Assembly: GCA_029851415.1 (NCBI GenBank)
Contig: CM056743.1
Coordinates: forward strand, 33,806,714-33,870,713
Direction of reading: 5' to 3'
Length of the DNA stretch: 64,000 bases
DNA from: Eretmocerus hayati
Taxonomy: Eukaryota; Arthropoda; Insecta; Hymenoptera; Aphelinidae
The translations under genes were made by a program, and so were the position numbers. The notes under the pieces were generated by a model. That model searched no databases. It saw only the letters and a program-made list of their open reading frames with translations, and was not told the DNA's origin. Positions 49,220 to 61,531 of the stretch are shown here, one piece after another. Every line of letters begins with the position of its first letter. Position 1 is the first letter of the stretch.

Positions 49220-50345
49220 AAAATTACTACAACCCCGTCTTTCGAGCCCTCTGTCCGTGTCTGTGTGTGTGTATGTATGTATGTTGTTTTCTATCGCTCA
49301 GCAAAACTCCTCACTGGTTTGATAGATCGTCCTGAAATTTTTATGCCATGTTCGGAGGCGTCTCTAGATGGGAATGCTAGATTTTGAGTGCCCCGCGATG
49401 ATTACTTTTATACTTATGAATTTTTTTTCATTTATGTATAATTTTTTTTCATCTTAAAAACTAAAAATATTCTCTCCTTCCTACTCAAAAAATCTGAGGC
49501 TGTTGATTTACGCGTTTCTCGACGTTCTTAATCGATTGGTTAATACGGAATTTCGATTGAAGCTCATTTTATTATATCTTTTACACACCTCTCTTTCGTT
49601 GGGCTATAAAACCTTTCTAATCACAATTTAACAAAATTCCGTATCAGCCAATCGATTCAGCACATCGAAAAACTTCTAAATTACTTCCTTTACATTTTTT
49701 TTATGTAATAAAATGAAATACAAATCATTTATAAGATTTGCTTCTTTCCGAAAAATTCCAAATTTCTCATTAAAAAATTCAAAAGTCAAAAAATATTCAT
49801 GCGATCATGCTCAAAATTCACTGGCATCATCATCACAGTCTTTAAAATACACCTACAAAGTCTCAAAAGATTTTGTCAAATCGATCTCGAAATTTTGCGT
49901 TCCAAATGATACATTTTTATTCCAATCTTCACGTTCACCGACAGTTAATTGCTTCCTTTCCTAACATAATCACCTGTTTACCAAAATTCTTTATCAACGA
50001 ATCGATCCAGCACGCCGAAAAATATCTAAAGTACTTCCTTGACATTTTTTTCATATAGTCAAATATTGTATCATTTATAAGATTTGCTTCCTTCCGAAAA
50101 ATTTCGAATTTCTCATTAAAAAATTCAACAGTCAAAAAATATTCATGCGATCATGCTCAAAATTCACTGGCATCATCGTCACAGTCTTTAAAATACACCT
50201 ACAAAGTCTCAAAAGATTTTGTCAAATCGATCTCGAAATTTTGCGTTCCAAATGATACATTTTTATCCCAATTTCCACGTTCACCGACAGTTAATTGCTT
50301 TCTTTCCTAACATAATCACCTGTTTACCAAAATTCTGTATCAATC
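49220..50345. repeat. ~347-bp tandem repeat downstream of a GT microsatellite
   Basis: A (GT)n/(GTAT)n tract near 49258-49285 is followed by tandem units. The anchor CAAAATTCCGTATCAGCCAA and variants start near 49632, 49982 and 50328 (spacing 350 and 346). The block ATTCATGCGATCATGCTCAA is almost identical in the units near 49796 and 50140. High identity between the last two full units suggests recent duplication. Open frames inside the units are repeats of each other, not genes. Confidence 0.8.
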
Positions 50346-50483
50346 AATCAATTCCCCGCGTTAATGAAAATCAATAAAGACCTTTACGTTATTATCACTC
50401 TGTTCCACCTACTGCAAATTGAAATTTACACTCCATAATTTATTCTTCAAATAACTAATTTGTAGAAAAATACTCAATTTTAC

Positions 50484-50825
50484 TTGATTTTCTTCAAACC
50501 GATTCATTCCCTTTTCAATGTATACGAGTCATATTCATCAGACCATAAACCTGTTAACATAGTTAAATGTCAAACACAGGATGATGAATTAGAGCAAGAT
50601 AGTAAAGAACAAAACATTGAGGAGGATATTGTGGATTTGATTGATGTTGAAGATGAAGATCAAAGATAAATGAAGGATCATGGATGTTTACCAATTGATA
50701 TTACAGAAAGTCAGTATAAAGAAATTCGAAAAAATATCTCATGTTCTGGATCATGGTTAGGAGACGTTTTGATATTTTGGATGAATAAATATTTTAATAA
50801 AAATTTCATGAGGAGAATTGATTAA
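50484..50825 (+). pseudogene. Broken ORF pair of unknown origin
   Basis: A 61-codon frame ends in an acidic stretch (IEEDIVDLIDVEDEDQR) at a TAA (50667-50669). The same frame reopens at once with an ATG and runs 51 more codons (through GSWLGDVLIFWMNKYF) to a TAA at 50825. Two in-phase halves separated by a single stop look like a small decayed coding region or the end of a lost gene. I do not recognise a family, and AT-rich chance openness cannot be excluded. No upstream splice partner was identified. Confidence 0.25.
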
Positions 50826-51229
50826 TGTAACATATTAATGTATTTGAATTTTCGAGTGAATAATGAGATTAGTTGACTTCTTCTATGGCAATGAGAAAGC
50901 ATTCTGCTAAATTCTTTTAGCAGCGTATTTTCTGTAGGGTACTGTATACATGAGCAGGAAAATAAAATCACATATTACATTATTCTAACTCGTTCTAAAA
51001 AAAATTTCTCCACGAGTTTTATGATATTTTATCATTCTTCATGCAAAAATGAATGAAAAAAATCGGCATATGCTTTTCAACTTATTCTGAATTGAGAACA
51101 TAATTATGCTTTCTGTGTAAATTTCTATGTTACCGACCGAGCACCCGAAATTTCACAAATTCACACACACAATAAAATGCCTTCGATGCACGTGCACGAC
51201 CAATAGCTCATTTAGTGTAATCAGTGCAT

Positions 51230-52638
51230 ATTTCCTATATAATGTTATTATTGGCGTTGAATGTTGAAAGTTGCATGTGCGCGAAACTTGTTTACGCGAT
51301 CGAGTACGAAAGAACATCATTCATCGTATGTTAGTGCTATATCTCTCTCTGGAAAGCCCTGATTCCGTGTAATATCGGAGTATCGGAGTCGTTGTTGGAG
51401 ACTCATCAGTCATCACATAACTCATCCAGATTGAATTGATATCTCACGGGAATATATTACAAACTACAGCTCTTATCGTGCACGTGAATAAAAGAACGAA
51501 GACAAAATCATCATCAAGCGACCCTCGCAGAAACATATCAGACAAAGACGGAGAAAGTCACGATGAGCGCGCGCTGAGTTTGCAATATACATACTTTACG
51601 CAGTGTGTAGTGTACTCAATCTAAACAGAAGATACATACCTACAGTGCCAGATGCAAGATAAATAAGCGTACAGAAAAGAGACGCATTAGAATCAAAGTA
51701 AATTTGCTGAATAAAGACAGCAAATAAACGTGGGTGCGCGTGTGCGTAAATATTATATTGCGCGAATCTGTATATAGCGCCAGTAAATTCTAACCCCTCC
51801 CTCCCTCGAGTGTAGTCGAGTGTATACTATCATCCAATCTCTGACTCCCGGAGTAACATCGTCTCCTTGACAAGGAGTTCAAACTCAAGAGCTGGCACCT
51901 GGGACGGATTCTTCATCGTCGAGGAAGCAAAGGTTCACGAGCTCGCGAAGTGTCTCGCACGGCTCGAAGTGTAATTATCGTAAAAACAAGGACGACATAA
52001 CCTAGAAGCTCGAGGTTGACCTGCTTCTGCCTCCTTCTGCACCGTCAGACGATATAAGCAGCGTCATCGAGTTATTTTAATGAACTCATAAGCCGTCCAC
52101 GTCTTGTTACTTAGTTTGCAAGTGATAACTTCAGTGCAACTTGGATGGTGATGTGATTTTAATGAGAGATGAAGCATGTGATGAGTTTGTTTTGAGTGTC
52201 ATTGTTATTGACTTGAGGATAGACTGAAAATCTCATAAATGGTGCCGTTAAAATATCCTCATCGTCTAAATAGAGTAAATGGGAGGTATGCTTGACTAAA
52301 GCAGACAATGAAAACCTCGTCAACTCAAGCCTTGTTCGACAGTGCCAGAGTTGTGTATACAGCCTGCCTTGAAGATTTTGTGTACCCAGTACTATAATTA
52401 CAATGTTACACTTTGATACAGTGTTATATCTGTACACTTTTTGCATAAAACAATATAATCTAAATTGATTCATGAAGAGAACAAGAAATCTCCTTCTGGA
52501 TCACTTGCAGTATGATCCTGTTATGGAACAGTTTTCTCCTGTGAAGTGCTGAATCTGTCAGTTCACATATTGACTTTTAAAAACTTTTGGTTCTTGATAT
52601 TATGCTGTTATTGCTCAACGCAATAGAAATACTCCCCA
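51230..52638 (+). promoter_or_regulatory. INO80D: Probable 5' region of INO80D
   Basis: This is the ~1.4-kb plus-strand stretch before the INO80D coding exon. It has a TATATAA-like sequence at ~51236 and GC-richer, CpG-containing sequence to ~52050, as expected of promoter or 5' UTR. A possible splice acceptor, CAACGCAATAG, ends at 52626, just before the coding exon. I did not find here the N-terminal Cys/His finger that vertebrate INO80D carries. It may be on an exon further upstream, or absent. Boundaries are approximate. Confidence 0.35.
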
Positions 52639-54494
52639 ATGAAGGTCCTCAGCTCGAAATACCCCAGTATGGACAACAAATCTAAGTTTTCAGATCGTTT
52701 CAAAGCTCTGTTAAATACTGATACTCACAAAGGTATTGATCCATATGTGTTTAGTGACAATGATCAGCCAACTGTTGCATCAACAGGTGGTAAAAATATT
52801 CAGTTGATAGCTCCAAAAAATTCAAAAACACCAAGCATTAATAGACCCAAATCTAAAGGAAAATGCCTAAAAACAGCAGCAAGAATCAAATCAGAAACGA
52901 ACCCATACACAGCAATAAAAGAAGAGATAAAACCAGAAGTTTTTAATCTAAACAACCAACTTCAAAAACCCTACCAGTATGCTCCCAAATTGAAACACAG
53001 ATACCTCAAAAAATTGCAACGTATCAAAGGAAAAAGTAAAAATAGGGACCACACTTTGCAATATTATCCTCGGGCTGGTGATGAGGTATCGGACAGTGAA
53101 TCTAGTGGAGATGAAGTGGAGGTATTTCAAAGACATTGGTACACAGGAGAACCAGATTCGACATCAGCCAGATCAAGTCGATTAGCTCAACTGCATTCTC
53201 AGCTACAGAGGCAACTGCAGCAGTTACAATTTGTTGATGGAGACATGCATAGTTCTTTGAAGAAGAAAACACTCTATCTTGTTGAGGCAGCAGCACGAGA
53301 TCCAACTGCCACAGCTCGGATTTTGAATGGTGGTACTGTATCTAATAAAATTATCGATGGTCCGCTCATTGTTGGAGGACCTTGTGGGGTTAAAGGTTGT
53401 CAGCAGATATCTTTACCATGTACCAGACACTGTTCACAGCACATTATGTTGAACACTGATCAACTGTTATTTGAGCACTGCACAGCCAAATTCAGTGACA
53501 ATACCCAATGTTGCATACCAGTGTTTGATGTGGCACATGAACTACCTCTTTGTCCAGAGCATGCAAGGAAAAGAGATAATTACCACAGAAGGGCCCAAGA
53601 ATCAAAACCAAAGAAGGCTCGGAGTAAGAAACCAGTTTCTCCAACAATAGTAGCAAGTGCGTGTGCTACTACCTCAACATCTTCAACAGTGCCAACGGCA
53701 ACTACTGCAAAACCTAGCAAATCCAAATCAAGGCCCAAAAAGAGGAAAAGGCCACCATCAATAAGTAAAATGGATATTCCAGCAATACCAGTGGTTCCTA
53801 ATATTATTTCACCAATAAATGTCGCTCTTCCTCCAGCTGTGACAACAGCTCTTGTACCAGAAGAAAATCATTTTTCAACTCCCATTATTCTGCCCGAAGA
53901 AATTGACTCTAAAACTTTGAATCACTTGAACGAAGCCCAACAAAATTGCAACTCCATACCAAATTTGAATGCTCTAGGCTTGGACATAGCCTCTATAGGC
54001 CTAGGACCTGGTATAAAAGTAGAGTTGGATGATCATGAAATATTAGCATCCTTGGATCATGCCACTGAATTTGAGAATGTTCTCAATAATTTGCCTGCTG
54101 ATGCTTTCAACGATTTATTCATTGGTAACTACAAAATCAATCTTTTTGAAATCACTATTGTGAAGAATTTATGTTTTTTTTTTTTGTAAAGACTTTCATC
54201 AATGTGCTATGATAGCTTGTCACTTGTGCAATCTAATTATGATAGATACTTATGTTATGTATTCTTTTGTCATACAGACTGTGTCTTGCAAAATAATGAT
54301 TCTTCTTCATTGTCATCCTTACACTATATTTGTTTACAGAAGGTAGAAATGGTGATTATGAACCAACTATCGAAGATGAAGAGGAATTGGAGAGAGCGGT
54401 TGAAGCATTTGACAAAGTAGAACGTTTAGGCCAAACTCATGGACTTCTTGAACCTGCACTCCTTGCTCAACTCATGGGTGATATAGTGTCGTAA
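52639..54494 (+). CDS. INO80D: INO80 complex subunit D-like, two coding exons
   Basis: Nuclear subunit of the INO80 chromatin-remodelling complex, which slides nucleosomes in transcription, replication and repair. Exon 52639-54124, intron 54125-54339 (GTAACT...TTTACAG), exon 54340-54494; 546 aa from the first Met. The diagnostic part is a C3HC3H-type zinc-finger module at residues ~249-308 (Cys249, Cys254, Cys265, His268, Cys281, Cys291, Cys305, His308; motifs LPCTRHCSQH and LCPEHARKRDN). It matches vertebrate INO80D better than KANSL2, as do the SARSSRLAQL segment before it and the spliced junction FIEGRNGDYEP. Basic, likely nuclear-localising stretches lie at ~320-330 and ~357-372. Reading through the intron gives a false 516-aa end. 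The start is uncertain: translation may come from upstream exons through the acceptor at 52626, and the first finger of the vertebrate protein is missing here. AATAAA lies at ~54782. Confidence 0.88.
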
Positions 54495-56729
54495 CCCTTA
54501 CCATAGCATTAATTGATTAAGGATAAAATTACAAGTGGGTTCCTCTCTATGGAAGTGTGTGTAAAAAGAGGAAGTTATTCACCGACGTCAAAAGTACCTT
54601 CGTTTCTCAGAGAAGGATAAAATCATTCACACATATATGTAACGTAAGTAATTCCTAAATCTTCTCTGTCCCGCTGAACTAGTTCCCAGGGTAGATTGTT
54701 CCGTTGATACTTATATCAGAGTTGTGCTTTGATAGCACAGGATGAGCATTAACCTTTTTACTCTTGAAATCATCTTTCTAAAATAAAATGTTCTCGTTGG
54801 ATTGATGGAGCAAGTAGTCAAAAATTGATGACTCACAAGAAAAACATGGATAGCTTTGATGTAGTTGCTATTGCATGAAGTTTGGTCCTTTAAGTGAACA
54901 AAGTTCTCACAATGAATAGTCTGAATCAAAAACAAACTTACTAATGGAAAAATATTTTTTGCAGAATTATCAGACGAAAATCACTTGTATAAAATGTAAT
55001 TTTTATAGTGAAGTATGAGTGGGTCAATTTATATTAGATTTTAGAGAGGTGCAAAATGTGAGAAGATTAATATGGAAAGGGAGTGAATCAACTGATATTA
55101 GATGTACATGTACAGTTTCTTGTATAGACGTTATTTATTAATCATATACATATTATGTGCTCACATGAAATAAGAAATTTGAATATGAGACAAAAAATGC
55201 TAAGTCAGATTGTTGATACGAATTCATAGCTTGATTTCAAATACATTGAAATTATCTTCATCAATGATGAATTTTTTGAAAACAAAAGGATCTTGGATTT
55301 AAAATATTAATGCTTACAGATATTGTGCATCGTTGGAAACTATTTACTCTTCTTTTTCTTTTTATCAAAAAATTATTTCCTTTGTACATTTACTTTGCAC
55401 CAGAAACATCTCTAAATCAGATTGAAAAATTCAATCCGATTGAATGGAAATACTATATATTTGAAATCATATATCCTTGTCTGTAACGGTGTATACTGTA
55501 CCAAATAATCTATAAATTGATCCTTTTGTTTTCTTGGACACAAAAGTTTACGGAACTCTTGTAAGAGTGTCGAAATGGATTTTTTGAGGCGCAGTTGATT
55601 TTCGTGTAATAAATCATTACAATTTTTAAAAAGTTAATTTTCATTGACGACCTATTTTGATCATTCTAGAATTTCAAAAACTCAAATTCTTTGTATTTTC
55701 TAAAAGTTTCTCAAGTGACATGAATAGCTCTGGGTAGAACAAAATTTTTTCTGAATCTCCCTTCATCCAAGGAGAAAAAATTGTGGTTTTGTTGAATTCT
55801 TCATCATTCCTCTGAAAAATTGGCTTATCAATGTCGCTGTTTCTCGTAACCTTATGTGCAATGTTGCGCAAATACACTGGTGCAAAAACGTACGTGTTGA
55901 AATCAGCGAATACCGCTAATGTGTTAACAATCAATTGCGACATAACTCTCGATTTTCAGACATTTGTATGATGAATGCAAATGCAAAGCACGCCTTAAGA
56001 CTGATGTGGAACCTCATAGTGTTGATGATTATTATGGTAGTAATTAACCGATGATTTATTAAAAATAGCTCTTTGTGGTCGCGCTTGAGAACTTTTTGAA
56101 AGTAATGTGATGAAAAATTTCAATAATTTCCCATATTGGGATGTATGTACAGTTTTCGTGCTTGCACAGCTTGACGAATCAACTTTTGCAGGATACAACA
56201 TTTAGTGTTTACAGTAACGTGTCGACGAAATATCCAGAGTCCAAATAAAACAACAATTTTAGTTTTTGTCGCAATTAAAAATGTAAGGTACTTTGTCAAT
56301 GCATCAATTACGTATTACTTATTATTAGCATTTGGTTGGGTTATAAATGAAAAATGAGCTAATTTTTTACATTTTCCTCATAGAGCTTAGATTTATAATA
56401 AGTCTTTATAGCTTTAGCATTGTTAATATTTTCCGAACAAAAGCAAGATGAAGTTAGTCATTCATTTGTTACATCAGTATTCTCTTCTCACTTACTTGGA
56501 CTCGTAATTTATGTACTGGTTTGCACTCAAGGCTAAATTTATTTGCTCATAGACGCATTCCTCATTTTTTTCATCCCTCATTGTTTGTTGCATTGAAGCA
56601 TATAGATTGCTGGTTCTTTAAAACAAATTGCATGCTTGAGATCATATTTGGGAAGCAAATAAATTTTCTATGATTTCTGGGATAATCACCATTGTATGTC
56701 TTATTTACTACAATCATCTGCTTGCATTT
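54495..56729. other. Convergent intergenic region with 3' UTRs
   Basis: No coding region. It holds the INO80D 3' UTR (AATAAA at ~54782-54787, another near 55605). From the other side it holds the 3' UTR of the minus-strand 191-aa gene, with minus-strand AATAAA at 56538-56543. The two genes face each other tail to tail. Confidence 0.6.
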
Positions 56730-59700
56730 TCATTCTTTCATTGATATAGAAAACGTTTCCATATAATTTGAAGCTGCCCGCATCTGTTCCCGTGACATCC
56801 ATATTTTTTTGCTCGATTTTCGACTTTTATTGTCCCCTGGGAATTTCACATTCATCTTGTTAACGGAGAACTTTTCGTTCAGTTTGACATCAAAAGCGGA
56901 GGGTGGTAACAGAGTCTCATAATCATCTGCTTCCTAAAAAATGTTAAATTCTTAAAAATGTTCGAATATTCGTGATATAATTATCTTTTTGTTCTAACAC
57001 TTTATTTCAAAGAATTATGCGCAATAGTCAGCCTTTTTACAAGTTAGTTTCGTATACTGTTGCATGTTTTAGAATACTTATGCACTAATTATAATTTTGT
57101 AAACATTTGTCCATCACGAATTTGCGATATTATTCATTTTGACTTTCTGTTCTGTACCCTTTTGTGATTCCGCTTTTGAAAATGGAGTCTCTAGATCTCT
57201 TTTACAATTTTCGACTTTAAAATATCCTATACGTGAGTCATATAGTGGTCGAGAACTCAATGAATTGAATCTTTGATATGTACTGGTGACCCGCAAGAAC
57301 ACTTGGTATTAGGGTTCCTGCAAACACGGGGCGTCTATAGACTTTGAATTACTAACTCGGACTGGAAAGAAAATTTAGTCGCCAAAGCGAAAGTTTGTTG
57401 AAGAAATAATGATCCGAGCGCATGACTTGTACATATTTTCGAAGTTTCTCCAAATCCAAGAAGTCTCCTGAAAATATTTGTACAGCTTAATACCTATGTA
57501 GTGTAGCACGTGCTGGTGTTGCGACGTTTCCGATATTTGGGTAATTCCGCCAACTGAAAAATGACGTGGTATGCAGAGCCCTGGGCTCAGCGTAGACAAA
57601 AATCCTTGTCAAAAATGATTAAACATGGTTCAAAATGTGTCAAGATTCAGTCTTAAGTACGATTTAGCGCCTACCTATTCACTAAAGGTCTCAAAATAAT
57701 GAAATGATAGGCTTTTCATGAGAGTATAAAGTGGGTGGTATTCACTACTATCAGCAGCGTTCTTCATCGTGGGACTCAAAATTTTGTCTTAAGACCCTAT
57801 CATAAAAAATTTTTATAAAGCATCAAATACCATCCCATGATACCACACTATCACAAAACCAGACGCAGATAGGTGTGCCTAACGATAAAGGAGTTTCAGG
57901 GAGGTTTTTCCAATGGGAACCGGTTATTCGATCTTTTTCTAGTTTTCGCATTCACGCAGCATTACCCAAAAGGCCTATCCTCTTTTACCCATCGGCACCG
58001 CGAAAAATTCATCGTCTGAGTGTCAACAACAGAATGCTTTGAGCCCAATGGGTGTGCCTATCGTAGAAGAAAACTTATCTCAACTTCAATGAGGGATGAA
58101 CATTGCATGAATCAGTTGAAAAACACAATAAGAATAAAAATTATGGCACACCTTAATTTGGGTAGATGAGTCTTTGCTACTGATTCATGTTGTGAAAGCT
58201 GGTTTTCGTGGTGATGGATGATAGAGATAAATGTGTCTTTTGAATTTCGACCCTGGAGATCCTAGAAACCCAATTATATGGTGAGATTTCATACCATCAC
58301 GACGTTTTTGACGTACGTGAACATACTCTTGTTACCCGAGGATGGGATTTTGGTTGGATATGGTCCTAGGTATCTGTACTGACAAAATCTGACATCAATT
58401 ATAACTGCATCCTCTGAAACTTCTCAATTTTATCCGGAAAAGTTCTCTTCGACATTTTTCAGTCTTCTGTCCTCGATGACTCGAAAGAAAGGCATTCTAC
58501 CGCAAAGAACGTGTAGCTATTTTTCGAAGACCTTCAAAATATGAACAGTTTCCCGTAAAACACTCGACCTTTGCGTGATGAGAGTATTTTGGTATTTTTT
58601 CCATTATTTTCCACGGTTTTGGTCCCATAACTCAAAGAGAACGCATTTTATCGTGAAAAGTGTAGAGCTATTTTTGTGTCCATCGCTTGAGGAGATAAAC
58701 ATGGAAGGCATTTGCAAATATTTTTCATGTAAGGCGTTCCATCTGCGTAATAGGAGTATTCTAGTAGTTCTTTGTTATTTTTCACAGATTTAATCCCATA
58801 ATTCGAAGAGACCGCATTTGATGAAAAAAATTGTCGAATTCATTTTTGTAGATCTTGAAAAGATAAACAAAAAAAGGTATGAATTTATTTACTATATAAG
58901 ACGTTCCATTTGCGTAACAAGATTGTTTTCGTATTTTATTTTTGTTTTGTTGTATTTCACGGTTTTGGTCCCATAGCTCGAAGGGAACGCCTATTATCGA
59001 AAACTGTGTATATCAACTTATCGTAGATGTTGAAGAAACGCACAAGACAATCCGACACCCATCTATCGATAGGCTACATGGAAGTATTCTTCTCCCGGAT
59101 CACTCACGATGTCACTAAAACTGTGAAAAATGACGAGATTTCGAATTCCCAAAAGACCCTATCATGAAAATCATGCACTCGGGTGTTTTCTTACCCCTTT
59201 TGGCATATTAAACAAGAAAAATTACCGCTGGGCAGTGTGCCTTGAGAAAAAAATTTTTCTTTCTAAATCTTGAATTGGCGGAACTACCCATTTCAAAGTC
59301 TTGAGAACCCTCCACAAAATTGCAATGAGAAACAAATTTTGAAAATGGTATATTTTTTTAGCGGGTTCTCGGGTACTTGCCTTCGAAATTCGATCACTAA
59401 GTGTCTAAGCTCGGTGCAACGAGCATCATTGTTCAAAAACCAGGGTGCTTTATAAATAAACAATTGAAAATTGCATATTTCCACATATTTTTCGGTTGTT
59501 CTGTCATAAGTCGAGAAATATCAGGAATTTTCCCAGAAAATTTGCATAGGGATAATTATTAAGAATCTGCGAGAATAATCTCCACACTCTTTCCCGTAAA
59601 ATACACCCCGTCGGAGTTATTCTTGATAATTTATAAAAAGGTGTTTTCTTGGTGTAATTGGGTCAATTTTAAACAAACAAGATCTCTTCGTATTCCTTCT

Positions 59701-61020
59701 TGAGTTTGGTCATTTGGTCAAGAAGAGTTTCTTGGTATTCCTACTTTGAGTTTCATTATTTTCGAATTGTAAAATAACCAATTTTGCGATCTTTCACTTT
59801 CTTATTTACTTTTATTTAATGTTGGAAGTCGCAAAATTCGCTATTCTATAGTTTGAAAACAATTAAACTTGAGAAAAAATACGAAAACGCTATTGTACTA
59901 AGAATTGACCCAACTGTCTTGGCAAACTATTTTGAACCCATTATAAAAGATTTTAACTAATTCGTTTAAACAAATTCGATCATAATTCCGATAATGAATA
60001 ATTTTGAAGGGATGCTTTTTGCGAGTATACGTGCAGATATGATCTTTGTAGATGTTTTGAAGATCTACAAACTAATTCTCAACAAGTTTTCCCAGAAAAT
60101 CGATATCTTCGGACTCGTACTGGATAAACCAAAAAATATGGGGAAAAATACACCTTTTTCATAATTTGTTTATGCCGCGTCTCAATTTCTGAACAATAGT
60201 TCTTATTCATATCGATTCTTGGATGTGTCACCTATCGTTTAAAGGATCGATTGATCCTTTTAGTGTCATTCTCTTTTCTCTCTGAAACTCTCTATTTTTT
60301 GAAGTCATATTGAATGAAAAATCACGGTGAAAACCATCCGATATCTATAACTATGAAACCAGACTTTACCTCGTCTTCGTGAGATGAATTGAGTTCATCC
60401 TTGGTCTGTTCGTCTTCGCTTGATTGAGGAATCAGAAGAATATCAAAGTCTGCTCGAGGTAAGCCTAATATTCCCAATTTTATCCCCAACTTTGGCAGAT
60501 CCTCTTCGTTAGCAAGAAGAGCATTTTCAAGATACGCAATGCGGGGATCCTCGGAATCAGTATCTCTCAAGCCTGAGGACGCCAAATATCATTGGTAAGT
60601 AGAAAATGATGAGCACCGCGAAAAAATCTGGTTTTGAAATGACCCTCTACTGTAAAATAGTTAAAACAAACAAGTCACTCATAACATTTTAGAGCGTTAT
60701 CAAGTCATCTGTTTCTAATCATGTCTCAGATTGTTCCTCCACATGATCTGAGTGAGAGAAGTTAAGAGGCACATTTTACAACTTTGTTGTAAAATTTTTA
60801 CATGAATTTTGAAGGTAAAGTTGATAATAAAGCTGCTTAAATCTTGTTTACCTATTGATAGAATTCTGTAATCGCATCGGGTATTGAGGACTTCAAATGG
60901 AAGAGGTGAGTTACTTAAAATCTTCTTCTGGCGAGGCATCTCCGGTCCGTAAAGAATCCAGTGTTCATCTTTTGGAACCTCAAAATCTTTGACGCTTTCC
61001 TTAAATTTCCTCCTTGCCAT
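56730..61020 (-). CDS. Unrecognised 191-aa protein, three exons
   Basis: I assemble this gene from splice sites and phases. Exon 1 is 61020-60852 (ATG, donor TAG|GTAAAC), exon 2 is 60572-60370 (acceptor CGTCCTCAG, donor GAG|GTAAAG) and exon 3 is 56933-56730 (acceptor TTTTTTAG, stop TGA). Phases agree at both junctions (1 and 0). The protein starts basic (MARRKFKESVKDFEVPKDEH), has a helical Leu-rich middle (ENALLANEEDLPKLG), an acidic linker (SSEDEQTKDELNSSHEDEEA) and a Lys/Ser-rich end (KSRKSSKKIWMSREQM). No signal peptide or membrane segment. I do not recognise a family. Intron 2 is 3.4 kb and contains a satellite; an extra exon inside it cannot be excluded. It lies 0.5 kb downstream of PPP1R36 on the same strand. 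Confidence 0.6.
58440..59030. repeat. ~173-bp tandem repeat inside an intron
   Basis: Three to four diverged units. CACGGTTTTGGTCCCATAAC and variants start near 58611, 58783 and 58960, and a related CTCGATGACTCGAAAGAAAG lies near 58472. Each is followed by an AACGCATTTTATCG-like stretch and a TGCGTAAxxxxAGTATT block. It sits in intron 2 of the minus-strand 191-aa gene. No coding capacity. Confidence 0.7.
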
Positions 61021-61531
61021 ATTGAATGCATCTGTTCTGAACAGCCGATGTATTTCTATCTCTGATCAGTTGGAATGAAAAAAGCTGCTCGTTATTGAGA
61101 AAAATATTATCAATGAAAGGAAATATTACAAATCATGACTGTCGGACAGACTGTCCGAGTCTTGGATAAATTTCCAGATTCTAATACCATATTTCCTTTT
61201 TAGACACAACACGATAGAAAATTGACTTAAATTTGCAAAAAAACTCTCATACTCTAATAGCAAGCGAGGAAAAACTATAAAAAAATCTGATTGAGAACAC
61301 AGGCAGAAAATACTTCAAAAATCTGATACACGCGCCAAAAATTTTGAAACCGGTATTAATTATCAATTACTTTCCGTAACCTGACAAAGAGCTTATAAGC
61401 TCAATCTCTATTGGCCGAAAAACTTTAAAGCTCTCTCAAAGAGTAAAAAACCTTTAGCACCCCCAGAAACATAGAGAATCATCCATCAAATTTTCTTGCA
61501 CGAAACATGCAAGAAATAAGACCCTTTCGCA

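Noticed and set aside
52639..54189. INO80D as a single 516-aa exon
   Set aside because: The frame reads through a good donor at 54125; splicing to 54340 restores the conserved EGRNGDYEP continuation.
52639..54494. KANSL2 (NSL complex) as the identity
   Set aside because: KANSL2 shares the finger type, but the RHCSQH/HARKRDN region, the SARSSRLAQL segment and the C-terminal EGRNGDYEP block fit INO80D better.
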